A stretch of DNA of 64,000 bases from Phytophthora sp. 'mugwort' (Eukaryota; Oomycota; Peronosporomycetes; Peronosporales; Peronosporaceae): assembly GCA_033558025.1 (NCBI GenBank), contig JAUCEF010000003.1, positions 2,816,001 through 2,880,000 on the forward strand, written 5' to 3'. Below the pieces are notes generated by a model. The model was not told where the DNA came from, did not search any database, and worked only from the letters and a program-made list of their open reading frames with translations. Below are positions 54,101-63,595 of the stretch, piece by piece. The first letter of the stretch is position 1. The number at the start of each line of letters is the position of its first letter. A program made the translations under genes and the position numbers.

Positions 54101-54690
54101 TTATACCCACATGCCACTGGGTCTATCAATGGTGCTGACTACCACTACGCGATGCTTTACACTTTGATGCCCCCGCTATGGGCAAATGATGCGATTATCC
54201 TGGCTATCTGTGCAAGGCTGTGCACTGATGCAAGCCGGGTGTATGTCGCGGGCATCGAAAGCACATCAATCACAAATATGAAACGGAAAGCTGCGGAAAC
54301 GAGCGAGTCGACAAAAACTCGCGTTCCGGTGCGGGCTACAGATGCGGATACTATTCTGATCCTGATGAACTTTGGTAACTCGCACTGGTGTGATATTATA
54401 GTTGACTGTAAGACCAAGCGCATTCTGTACTACGGTTTGATGAACAGCAAGCCGTACAAAGCGGCGCTGGACCGCCTCTCGCACGACATCAAAAACAAAG
54501 CTCTCGAGCAAGCGTTCAAAGTGGTCAGCGTCAACGCTCCTATTTTTTTACCAGCTGGATGGCCTCCGCTGTGGTTTCTTCGTGATTTTCACGTTTTTGC
54601 GCTTCGTGGATCCGAAAGTCTCTTAAGCCTTATCTACAGCTGGCCTTCTGCTTCTCCGTTTCAGGATACTGCAGTTCGTGTTCACTGGAG
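51112..54690 (+). pseudogene. MULE with SWIM finger and Ulp1-like (C48) protease, most complete copy
   Basis: Order: an acidic low-complexity N-terminus (51155-51330, EEEDGTAAEDSDSGEESGAG), transposase N-part (51492-51815, with VGNLIQRYKATAVGS and SGVISMTSRHMRSMFSRFPE, then DCTYKTNR, whose Asp is catalytic), and a middle part (QVIMVDKDLNEIRVLQSYFP, about 52030-52090). An inverted duplication breaks the frame at 52144-52217. It resumes at YAASEKIYDHNWLSLKGLC and HTSNHLENWFGHFKDGVTAN (52240-52470). The SWIM finger is CACTMRLPWHHAMAYRK (about 52768-52818), with Trp in place of the third Cys. After a linker comes the Ulp1 domain: ADTILILMNFGNSHWCDIIV (His codon 54383-54385) and, in the next frame, QLDGLRCGFFVIF (Cys codon 54570-54572). 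Stops in the linker and frame changes mark it as decayed, though 282 codons (53903-54751) are open. Confidence 0.75.
52144..52217. repeat. Perfect 30-bp inverted repeat, 14-nt loop
   Basis: GCGGAAGCCCGAGTACGGAA... (52144-52173) is perfectly complementary to 52188-52217. The left arm, read in the MULE frame, gives KPEYGKLSPEDHD, which fits the transposase; the right arm does not fit any frame. The right arm is therefore probably a templated inverted copy of the left. Confidence 0.85.
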
Positions 54691-54879
54691 CCTTCATGTA
54701 GGCCAAGTTGCACATTTTAGTATCTCTGAGTCGTCACGGCGAAAACGGTGATAATGAAGATGGTTTGAATTTCATTGCATGCCATGCATTAGTCTCGACA
54801 ATTTCAGGTTCGTCTTCGCGACTCCGGGCATTGGTCGTGGTGGCCGCTCGGACTTTAGTTTCGCTGCTTGTCTTTCTTC

Positions 54880-55010
54880 CGGCGAATATATCGTATAGAT
54901 TTCATACATGGACAATACACGGACATAAACATGGACGATGCATGGTCTCGATGCATGCATGGACTGTAGCACTGGTCTATACTTGCGGAAATATATCCAC
55001 ATAACCTGTA
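54880..55010. repeat. Right terminal region of the MULE
   Basis: ACATGGACAATACACGGACA and related words, inverted relative to 50780-50960. A similar ATGCATGGACAGCACATGG patch lies inside the MULE linker at 53820-53870. Confidence 0.45.
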
Positions 55011-55822
55011 CATAGCTTATGTTTGACAGAAGCGAACTAAAGATTAGTCTAAAGTTTAGTGTCGAATCGGTAAAAGTAGAGTTGTTCCCGGTTCAGCTAG
55101 TTTTATTATGGTCCGGACCCGATCGGAGTCTAGCGACTGCAAGTACTTCATACAAATATAAATAAAACCCCGGTCAATAGTCCAGACCAGACCCACAGAC
55201 GACCCGAAAAAGGTAGCCTGTTCCCCCCCCCCCGAAGTGTATGGCTCCGTTCAAGCCTTTTTGGTCGCGTACTCCTTCGTCATGGTCCTTGTGTCATTTA
55301 CGCTTTCACGTCGTGGTGCAAAACGGACTCGCCGGTAACGACCTGGTGGTGCTACTCATCATGGCGGCCCTCGTGCTAGTAATATACTTTTTTTATTAGA
55401 CTCATTCACAACAACAAGTCGCCATGCGACATCAAACAAGGTGCTGCTGACGAGGAGCTCAATCAGGGCTAAGCCTCAATCAATTAGATAACCGCTGAAG
55501 TCTCAGCGTCAAGGTGTTTGTCATTCTTAGTGAAGTTGACCTATTTAAAAAGTAATTCATATCTCGGTAAAGCAATTCTGTTTACTCCAAGGTCATTTCT
55601 GGGCGCTGAGAGTTTCTGCATCCGCGTATATGATTACGACACAGTAACTCGTGCACTGCTAAAAGCTACTTAAGTTACTTGTTGGCACTGTCCAGAGCGG
55701 CTACCCGAGACGCAAATTCGTCACATGAGCTCGAGCACGCCAGAAATACGTGCAAGACTTCGATCAAACGCTTAGTACATCGGCATAAATTTAGGCGCCA
55801 CTTTAGACAACGTGCGCGTCTT
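55011..55822. other. Intergenic, promoter side of the channel gene
   Basis: Contains a run of 11 C (55223-55233). From 55634 the channel frame is open without an ATG until 55823. No core promoter element was recognised. Confidence 0.5.
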
Positions 55823-58800
55823 ATGGTCGATCGTTTCGAGCTGCTTGCAGACTCGCGCGTCCATTTCGACTGGCATGGTACCACGTGCTCAGTGACTTCT
55901 GCTTGGTCGATGATTCGGTTGATGTCCACTCGTGATGTCGTGTCCTCCCCTCATGCAGACAAGAGTTCGACCGTCGAGGAGAAGGAGGGCCTTGTGCCAA
56001 GCCAAGGGGGCGAGAATGATGAGAAAACATGCGTGGAGCCGGAGAAGACGGCACCATGGTCCACAAAGCCCTTCACTCGACTCATGACAACGTCAGCGGT
56101 AGCTGCAGCACTCGCTGAAGTACAAGGAACCGAAGCGCAAGCTGAACGACCCAAAAGGAGGCGACTCGACCGACGTCACTCGGGTGGAATGGAGCCGCTA
56201 GTCGAAGCTGAAATGCACATTACAGATCCGTCGCTAGTCGTACAGCTCCCTACTGGCCACCGAATGAGCGCTCCAAGTGTCAGCCCTGCTCTTAGTGAGG
56301 TAGTGATCAAGCCAATGCGACTAGGAAGTGCGTCACCTCACGGTCAGTTGAAGCGAGCCACAAGTACACATCTTGCAGGGATCCGGGAGCGACTCAAAGC
56401 TTCCAAACAAACCGAGGCGAATAGCACTTCGACTACGCCAACCTTGAAGTGTATCCCTAGCTCCAGTACAAACCCTACATTTCGAGCAGTAGCCAAAGCG
56501 GTGGCTGTGAGTACGGCGTTAAGTTCGGGTGGGAACTCGGCAACGATATCTCACGACCGTACCGACCAAGGGCAAAACTACGAGCAAATGATGGCACGTT
56601 TTCAATTGCGACGGCTTGAACCCGCGGACTCGGGTCGAAGTCTGGATAAAGAAACAAAACCACTCAACCGACGAAGCAGTGCGTACATGCCTCCTCTGGA
56701 CTTGGAGGTCAATGAGCGACATATAGAGGACATTATCAACTCAACTCGTCCACCAAGCGAAGGTGAGCAAATGGACAACACAATGGACCGTCAAGGTGAC
56801 CGAGATGTACTCGTCTCGTCACAATCCCGGGTGGATTCGAGGCAAGAAGAGAGTCCTCGACGGCCTGGAGCCCCGTCGTTCCATTCCAATAATGCCAGCA
56901 TCGCTCCGCCAGCCACTGCAAGAATAACTTCTATTGGGAATTTTGCTTTAGTTGGGAACGGTGCGTTAGGGGGATCGGTGCGGTCTATCACATCAGCTGT
57001 GAAGTGTCCACAGTCGAAACCTCAAGAGCAAGAACCAGTTCACGTATCCCAACAAGGAGAGAAAACTGAACAGGTCAATGGACAACAACAGTCTGCAACA
57101 AGAAGAGATTCAGAAGGAGTGCCAGCTCTGGACCAACTCCATCTCCACAAGACTCCCACGCGTGTAGGAAGTCGACCACGCCCACTTCCTCGCTTGAAAA
57201 AGCGAGTGCGAACTCTACTCGTAAGACTGCAGACACCACTGTCTCCTTTTTCTAGGACAGCTCGGGTGCGTAGCTTTTTCTTGTTGGTGGCGTTTTGTGT
57301 GCATACGTTGGGGTTCCCATACGAAGCAGCTTTTCATGCTGGTGGACGCGCATGGTTCAGTTCCATTGACTCTCTGACAGAGATGATCTTCTTCGTGGAT
57401 TTCTTACTGGCGTTCAACACGAGTTTCGTGAATAAACGAGGAGTGCTCGTGGTTTCGAGACGACATATTGCGAGGAACTTTCTTACTGGGGCGTGTGTGT
57501 TTCAACTCCTTGCTGCGCTACCAGTCGTGACACTGGCTTCGATCACAAATGGTGGAGCTGGAAGAGCGACGCATATTCAAATGGAAAACGACGCGTACGG
57601 GCGGTTTTCCCACACTCTGATAGACATCGTCATTCGTTCTCACCGCATTGTGCACATTTTACGCTTACTTCGTGAGGTTGGACAGGTTCGTGACGCTCGA
57701 ATCGACAAATCTGTCTTGGGTTGGCTACTGCACTCGCGATATTCCCATCTACTACAAATTGTTTGGATTGTAGGGGCTGTCATGCTTATCGCACATTGTG
57801 TTGCGTGCTGTTGGCGACTTTTGCTTATTGACTCGGCTGATCTTGACCCTGTTTCCGTTATGGCAAGAGCCTGTGGTGCTCCGATTGACCCACGTGTTGA
57901 ATTCGAAGTGTATGCAGAGTGTTTCTACGTGGCAATGCAAATGCTACAAGGTCAGAGTCTGTCGACGCATTCGGCAAAGGAGAACGTGTTCGCATCCTGT
58001 GTGAATCTGCTGGGGTCTATCGTGCTGGCCGTGATTTTCGGTCATGTGGCTATGCTGGTGGCAAACTTTAACGCCAACTCAACCGCCTATCAGCGCAAAA
58101 TGGAATCAGTATTCGCAGGAATGACCAAGATGCAGTTACCTGCGCCTCTGCGCGAACGCATTCACCAATACTATGCTCACTTGTGGCGCGAATACGAAGC
58201 TCTGGACGGTGCTCCATTGGAAAGATTTGCCAAAGAGCTTTCACACAACCTCACACTTGAGGTTGTACTGTTTAAATACATGGAGCTGGCCATGCACGTG
58301 CCTTTCTGGGAGAATTGCTCACCCGATTTCCAGAAGACACTCGTATTGAGCCTTGACACCCGTGTATATCTCCCAGATGACTTTATTATTCGTCGTGGTG
58401 AAGTCGGAGATGAATTTTACATGATTAATCGAGGAATGTGCGAGTTGGTGGGGAGTACCGATACTCAGGAACATGCAACAGAACCGTTAGCTCGACGACG
58501 GTCACAGCTCAGCGACCAAAATGAGCATCCGGCCGATACGTCGACGCTGTATACTACGTCCCATGATGGAACAGTTTACCCTGATCGCGACGACTTAGCC
58601 CGAGATATCCATCACCATGGTCGTGGTGCTCGAGCTGCGGCTCGATACGCCCATGTAAGTCCTGAAGGTTTCTCCCAGAGCAATACCTCAGTGAAGACAC
58701 TGACGCGAGGCCAAGCGTTTGGTGAGATGGCGTTGCTCATGAACTATCAGCGAACGTCCAACGTACGTGCAATGACTTACGTCGAGATGTGTGTGCTCAG

Positions 58801-60052
58801 TCGCACCGCCTTCCAAGCCGTCTTAACCAGGTATCCGGCTGATCGGAAGCACGTCATCTCTCAAATGTTGATTTCGTCACTGGAAAACAACGAACGGTTT
58901 GGCATTCCTTGTCCACTAACGGCAATGGTTCGCTCAGTGTTCGCAGGTGAGGTCGATGGTGTTGCCAACGATGAAAAATTCATCACACCTCGTCGAGCTG
59001 CGAAGCTTATCGCTTGGGCGGTGAACCCGGACGTTGAGGATGATTCCATCAAATTTGCACTGAGTTCCAAACTGAAAGACCAGCTTCAAGTTGTTCGTGA
59101 CCAAGAGTTCGGCGTGCCGACGCAACTGGATGAAGGCACTCCGCGAGAGGCAACACACACCGATATCTCGACTGCACCAAGCAGTCAGGTCGGCACTGTA
59201 TCAAGAATTCGAAAGCGCAGCCGTGACGATGATGAACGAAAAGAATGTGACGGTGTGTGTCACTGCGGTGGATCAGGCATTGAATATGCTTCTAAATGTA
59301 GTCACCATGTAGCAAAGTTTTCAACAGCAAAGCGAGAGTCCGAGGTGGACTCGCATGTCTTGAGGCTTGAAAGTGTACAAGCACAAGCTTTAGCATTGAT
59401 CGAAGAACTGCAACGAGGCGTTCAAGACGCGATGTACCCCGATCAACAATTGCCCCAATCAAGTAGTTTTGACTCCAGTTCGGTCACGGATCAGGATGTT
59501 CCGTCTCACCGTCAGAGATCGGGAACTCGAGGCATCGGCACCAAAACGGTCAGTACAGTGCAGCAACGGCGGTCAAAATTTGTCAAGACTCGGTCCACTT
59601 CGGCGCCAAATTTTGCGGATCTGGACACGACGACAAGGGACACGTCCAATCGCAACCTGAATGAAAACACTGACAATGAAGCTGAGCCGAGTTTACAAGA
59701 CAAACCGAAACCTGCAGCCTCTCCCCCTAAGCCGATCCAGCGAGCAGTGACTGCCAGGTGGCTCAAGACATCGGAAAACGCTCAACCGCTGAGATCCCAG
59801 AACTCGTTTTCACCTTTAGTGCGCCCCCGAGCAGCTGCTGGCAGTAGTTCGCAGCGGTTTATCCAGCGAGTGACGAACCAATTGGCAAGTTTGGCCACCT
59901 CATCCAATTCGATAGTGCAAGCTTCGCCCACGAGATATGCCGACCAACTTTTCGGAACGGCACAAGCAAATTTAGAAATGATAGAGACGACGTCAAGCTT
60001 GAACGAAATGTCGTTTAGAGAAGACAGTAATCTGTCCGAGGCACGATACTAA
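55823..60052 (+). CDS. Voltage-gated-like channel with cyclic-nucleotide-binding domain
   Basis: 1409 aa in one exon. The frame is open back to 55634, but 55823 is the first ATG. Residues 1-470 are a long Ser/Thr-rich cytoplasmic region. Six membrane segments follow: S1 about 483-505, S2 520-540, S3 552-573, S4 597-627 (HTLIDIVIRSHRIVHILRLL, only a few positive charges), S5 641-669 and S6 722-750. The layout is that of CNG/HCN/EAG channels. The pore loop reads AMQMLQGQSLSTHS (704-717) and lacks a TxGYG/GFG filter. After a C-linker, the cyclic-nucleotide-binding domain spans about 826-1010 with PDDFIIRRGEVGDEFYMINR and the phosphate cassette FGEMALL...RTSNV (966-984). It carries an insert of about 80 residues (874-954). 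The C-terminal 400 residues are low-complexity. Likely a membrane protein gated or modulated by cAMP/cGMP; ion selectivity unknown. Confidence 0.85.
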   Translation: MVDRFELLADSRVHFDWHGTTCSVTSAWSMIRLMSTRDVVSSPHADKSSTVEEKEGLVPSQGGENDEKTCVEPEKTAPWSTKPFTRLMTTSAVAAALAEVQGTEAQAERPKRRRLDRRHSGGMEPLVEAEMHITDPSLVVQLPTGHRMSAPSVSPALSEVVIKPMRLGSASPHGQLKRATSTHLAGIRERLKASKQTEANSTSTTPTLKCIPSSSTNPTFRAVAKAVAVSTALSSGGNSATISHDRTDQGQNYEQMMARFQLRRLEPADSGRSLDKETKPLNRRSSAYMPPLDLEVNERHIEDIINSTRPPSEGEQMDNTMDRQGDRDVLVSSQSRVDSRQEESPRRPGAPSFHSNNASIAPPATARITSIGNFALVGNGALGGSVRSITSAVKCPQSKPQEQEPVHVSQQGEKTEQVNGQQQSATRRDSEGVPALDQLHLHKTPTRVGSRPRPLPRLKKRVRTLLVRLQTPLSPFSRTARVRSFFLLVAFCVHTLGFPYEAAFHAGGRAWFSSIDSLTEMIFFVDFLLAFNTSFVNKRGVLVVSRRHIARNFLTGACVFQLLAALPVVTLASITNGGAGRATHIQMENDAYGRFSHTLIDIVIRSHRIVHILRLLREVGQVRDARIDKSVLGWLLHSRYSHLLQIVWIVGAVMLIAHCVACCWRLLLIDSADLDPVSVMARACGAPIDPRVEFEVYAECFYVAMQMLQGQSLSTHSAKENVFASCVNLLGSIVLAVIFGHVAMLVANFNANSTAYQRKMESVFAGMTKMQLPAPLRERIHQYYAHLWREYEALDGAPLERFAKELSHNLTLEVVLFKYMELAMHVPFWENCSPDFQKTLVLSLDTRVYLPDDFIIRRGEVGDEFYMINRGMCELVGSTDTQEHATEPLARRRSQLSDQNEHPADTSTLYTTSHDGTVYPDRDDLARDIHHHGRGARAAARYAHVSPEGFSQSNTSVKTLTRGQAFGEMALLMNYQRTSNVRAMTYVEMCVLSRTAFQAVLTRYPADRKHVISQMLISSLENNERFGIPCPLTAMVRSVFAGEVDGVANDEKFITPRRAAKLIAWAVNPDVEDDSIKFALSSKLKDQLQVVRDQEFGVPTQLDEGTPREATHTDISTAPSSQVGTVSRIRKRSRDDDERKECDGVCHCGGSGIEYASKCSHHVAKFSTAKRESEVDSHVLRLESVQAQALALIEELQRGVQDAMYPDQQLPQSSSFDSSSVTDQDVPSHRQRSGTRGIGTKTVSTVQQRRSKFVKTRSTSAPNFADLDTTTRDTSNRNLNENTDNEAEPSLQDKPKPAASPPKPIQRAVTARWLKTSENAQPLRSQNSFSPLVRPRAAAGSSSQRFIQRVTNQLASLATSSNSIVQASPTRYADQLFGTAQANLEMIETTSSLNEMSFREDSNLSEARY

Positions 60053-60419
60053 GTTAGCGGTGATGCAGTACCACGGTATCCGGATAGGTAATACATGTAC
60101 TTCAAGTTGAAGAGTAATCCGAAGCCAAACGTAGCATTGTTACTCCGCGTTTCCACAGCCGAATACGTTTTTGTCATTACTCTTTCCTGTCAAAGTTGCT
60201 GGTTGCCACAAGCAATCGTGGGATGGCACCTTGAAGCAAATCAATCTCGAGTGGTCACGTCAGACTCACTGAGAAACGTTGCGATCTTCGCCCACTTTTG
60301 TGTGCGGATAAATACCTTACATTTTTACTTGCAATCATTACACTGCAACAATTTGCACGATAGATAAATGACAGCTCTAAAGCTTTGTAACACTATCAAT
60401 CCGCCCGCCATGTTTCACT
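60053..60419. other. Convergent intergenic region
   Basis: 3' flanks of the channel (plus) and kinase (minus) genes; nothing else seen. Confidence 0.6.
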
Positions 60420-61385
60420 TTAAGCAGGCGGAGCTGCCATCGACCTGCGCGGCATGCTGACTCGGCATAGCGCCGGATGGCGAGCCACTTGCTCCGCGCT
60501 GAGGCGGTGTTGCGGCTGTACCTGCAGCATGCACGACAGCAGGTTGATGGTGGGTCTGGAGATGAGCTTCCGCAAGCCCCAGAGCTCCAGGATCTTGGCC
60601 ACGCCGTACTTGTTGAGCACGCGCAGTGTGGGTGCGCAGCGCTGCTCGTCGGCGAAGAGCGGGGAGCCCGTGAGCAGGATAAAGAGCAGCACGCCGAGCG
60701 ACCAGACATCGGCTTTTTTGGGATCGTACACGACGCCCTGGGCGATCTCGGGGGCCATGTAGTAATACTTGCCCACCATGTCCGACGAGAGCTTGTTGGC
60801 GTCGGCGCTAAGCCCGAAATCGCAGATCTTGACCTGGCCATCCTTGAGTAACACATTCTCGAGCGACAAGTCGCGGTGGGCTACGCCGTGTGCGTGCAAA
60901 AAGCTGAGACCTTTTGCCATCTGCGCGAAGAGCGTGAGCGCCTCGCTTTCTCCTACACGGCGACCGGGCTTGGCCGTCACGTACTCGTAGAGGTCTCCGC
61001 CAGCGCAGAACTCCATAGCGATAAAGACGCTGTCGCCCGACGAGAAGAAGCCCTCCCGCACGTACTCAACCACGTATTCACGGCCGGAGGCGCGCGCCGT
61101 CAGCGGGTCCTCGAGCAGCTGCACGACGATGCGCTCGCTAAGCGGGTTCTCCTGGACGGCGGGGCTCTGGCTCTGCTGCTGCAGAAGCGGAATGCTCACG
61201 CGCTTGAGCACCACAAGCTTCTTGCCTAAAGCCTCGTCCCGATATAGCGCTGTCTCCCCGTACAGTGTGGATGACAGCTTCTTGCATAAAGTATAGCGGG
61301 CCAGCACGTCAGTAAACACGTCGGGATTGGCGACTGCGGGAGGTGCGGAGGCAGGGGCGACGACGGCGAGCGGAGCGTGGATCAT
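60420..61385 (-). CDS. Serine/threonine protein kinase, small
   Basis: 321 aa, intronless, hardly more than a kinase domain (residues 31-305). Visible motifs: VVLK (Lys61), catalytic loop HRDLSLEN (His170-Asp172), DFG (Asp189), MAPE (Ala211-Glu213), DVWSLGVLLFILLTG (subdomain IX) and HRLSAEQVARHP. The fold resembles CAMK-type kinases. The glycine loop is degenerate: KLSSTLYGETALY keeps only the last Gly. The catalytic loop has Ser where most kinases have Lys (HRDLK), which should lower or alter activity, although HRDLSLEN occurs in other oomycete kinases as far as I recall. The Met at 61385 is followed by about 25 Ala/Pro/Val-rich residues without a targeting signal I recognise. No substrate is suggested. 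Confidence 0.85.
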   Translation of the reverse strand: MIHAPLAVVAPASAPPAVANPDVFTDVLARYTLCKKLSSTLYGETALYRDEALGKKLVVLKRVSIPLLQQQSQSPAVQENPLSERIVVQLLEDPLTARASGREYVVEYVREGFFSSGDSVFIAMEFCAGGDLYEYVTAKPGRRVGESEALTLFAQMAKGLSFLHAHGVAHRDLSLENVLLKDGQVKICDFGLSADANKLSSDMVGKYYYMAPEIAQGVVYDPKKADVWSLGVLLFILLTGSPLFADEQRCAPTLRVLNKYGVAKILELWGLRKLISRPTINLLSCMLQVQPQHRLSAEQVARHPALCRVSMPRRSMAAPPA

Positions 61386-61404
61386 TGTTGCTTAGGAGCG
61401 TGGG

Positions 61405-61674
61405 ATGGAGGTGACTAGCGCGTTCAAGTGCTGGCGGTGCGGCGCAGTCTCCTCCCTTGCAGAGCCGTTAGAGGCTCGCGAAAGACGCAACGTGGACTCG
61501 GCAAATTCGGAAGTGAGGCAACGGCTGAGCCGACTTTTTGGCGGACACCGCCGTCTGATTGAAGCCAGCATACTTAAGGCAAGTGAAACTTTTTTGTTGC
61601 GTATACCGACGGTCCCGGACAGTTGCACCAAAACAAAACCTGCCATCAACAATAAGTTGAAGCATGAAGAATAA
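61405..61674 (+). CDS. Small open frame divergent from the kinase, status uncertain
   Basis: 89 aa, starting only 19 bp from the kinase ATG on the other strand. The first 55 residues look protein-like (FKCWRCGAV; SEVRQRLSRLFGGHRRLIEA) with a single CxxC. The rest is unremarkable. CTTAAGGCAAGTGAAAC near 61572 could be a non-consensus splice donor, so it may be a first exon. It may equally be the kinase's transcribed leader on the opposite strand. Confidence 0.3.
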   Translation: MEVTSAFKCWRCGAVSSLAEPLEARERRNVDSANSEVRQRLSRLFGGHRRLIEASILKASETFLLRIPTVPDSCTKTKPAINNKLKHEE

Positions 61675-62167
61675 TAGCGGTAATTTAATATTAAAGGTAA
61701 TTTGCAAGTTTGGCTGCATCGAATGCAGAAAAAGAAGGCTGGTCGCAAGAGCGAAGTACGTATTTATAAAGGTTTGAGACCTGATGGGTGAGCCCGTCAC
61801 ATAAAAAATTGTTGGGCATAGTGAGCTCTATACAAAACGCATTACTCCGGCGATCGCTATGGAAGCACCGAGCCAGCAGCAGAGTATCCGTCTGCGGCAA
61901 TATCCACTTTGCCGCAGTGCGATATGAACATTTGCACCAATATTTCCAGCTGCGTCTCTTGGAATTGGCGCGGGACTACATGTACATTTACTCGCATAAC
62001 GTGAGAAAACTACTGAATTGGTCATCAGAAAAAAAGAACCCTGGACAATGCCTTGCAAAGCCGCAAGCAAGCCCAAACACGCTCTCTACTTCGAGCCGGG
62101 CCAACGAAGGCCGTGGGCTATCTCACCGCCAGCATCGGAGTCGTCGCAGTACAACTGCGATGTCGCT
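61675..62167. other. No supported gene
   Basis: An open frame of 153 codons (61788-62249, plus) has no recognisable domain and runs into the tandem repeat, so it is not called as a gene. Confidence 0.4.
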
Positions 62168-62770
62168 AAAGGATAACGGTGCTCCTTTATCCAACATCAT
62201 CTCGAGCTCCAATTGCTATTTTGTGCGTATTGTCAGTTTCAATAATTGAGCTATACTGAATAGTAGCAGAACTGAGCTATTTTGCAACGTCGAGTCAAGT
62301 CAGAACTCTAGACATGATAGCCTGCATCAGTTCGTTTGACTGAAGTTTCGTAAGTTCGGGTCCAGCGCGAAAGGCGGATAGCCTCACGCCGATACCAAGA
62401 CCTAACCGTTCCGGAGGCAAGCCTCACGGCTACCAGCGTTACAATATATATACCGCGGCGTCGATAAAGGATAACGGCGCTGCATTTATCCAACATTCTT
62501 TATCGCAGCAATGGCGATTGTCATGCGGACTGTCAAATACATTACTTCTGGCTTATGGCATAGTTGTCAAATTGAGTTGGATACAACAGCAAATCTAATA
62601 TCTGCGCAGATAGAATAGCCTGTATTAATGCATTTGACTGGGTTCTCAACCGCGATAACACGTCACTTCGTAGCAATGCGGACCCGTTGCGGCAGAGATA
62701 GCTTCACGCCGATGTATTGGGCTCGATCGTTCTCGAAGGACTACCAGTGTTGCTCAAAACTATTGCCTCG
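62168..62770. repeat. Diverged tandem duplication of about 300 bp
   Basis: Words recur about 299-310 bp apart: AAAGGATAACGG-GCT-TTTATCCAACAT (about 62167 and 62466), AGCCTG-AT-A...TTTGACTG (62309 and 62607), GATAG-CTTCACGCCGAT (about 62378 and 62698), CTACCAG-GTT (62429 and 62741). Each unit contains a GGATAA...TTATCC mini-hairpin. Noncoding. Confidence 0.6.
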
Positions 62771-63595
62771 CCCGTAGCCTTGCGTCGCCGCTGATTGCGA
62801 TGTTCCGCCGCATGGAAGTGCATCAAGCGACGCATCCCTTGTAGGTTGAAGTGGTTGCATTTGTTGGTTACTGGCGGTAATTTGCCGCTGCAGACCAAGC
62901 TCTGGCGACGACATAGCCTGCCTCGCCTCTGCCGATGCCAATACATAATCGCATATAGTCCTTGGTTGTTGAACGCGATGACGTCGCGCTCGTGGCAGAG
63001 CGCTCTCACCGAGGATTGTCCGGCTTGAAGTTTCCCGCTATGCTAACCATCGCCAGGGTGCTCGGCTTGCATTTTTCCCGTTCGCCAGATCTTGAGGGCT
63101 GCTTGGGGCGGTGAGGGCCTCCGCACCACTCGTCCAGAAGCCGGATAAAAGTTACAGCAAATTTCGACTGTCAAGCGTTCGGTCAGTCCGAATCGGATGG
63201 CAAGTACGTCCGCTTTCTGTCCGACTGCAACAGTGCAGCCACGTCGCTGCGGGCAGCACGCGAGCCCAGCCGCTTGCAGGACAGTTGAACTCGTGTGCGG
63301 GGCATCGCCATCGATCGCATTTGTTGAAAGACACGTTGGGACTGGCCATCGTTGTCTTGTGCTGTGCGTTATTGTTGGGGCAATTCGCCAACTCGAGAAT
63401 AAAAATGAAGCGGCAACTTTATGAATTCCAGGCTGATTTTGCCACGCTTGGCAAACGTGGGAGACAACATGTAATATGAGTGGACCCAATATGCGTCAGC
63501 TGTTCAAAATCGATAGTTTGGGCTGAAGTGACACACTGAATTCCAGCAAAGTTGGCTAATTTTTAATACGGTTAGCAATGCTTATGCAACTCGTC
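62771..63595. other. No supported gene
   Basis: Overlapping open frames of 122-148 codons on opposite strands (63111-63479 plus; 63043-63489 minus) have no recognised domain. Neither is clearly coding. Confidence 0.35.
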
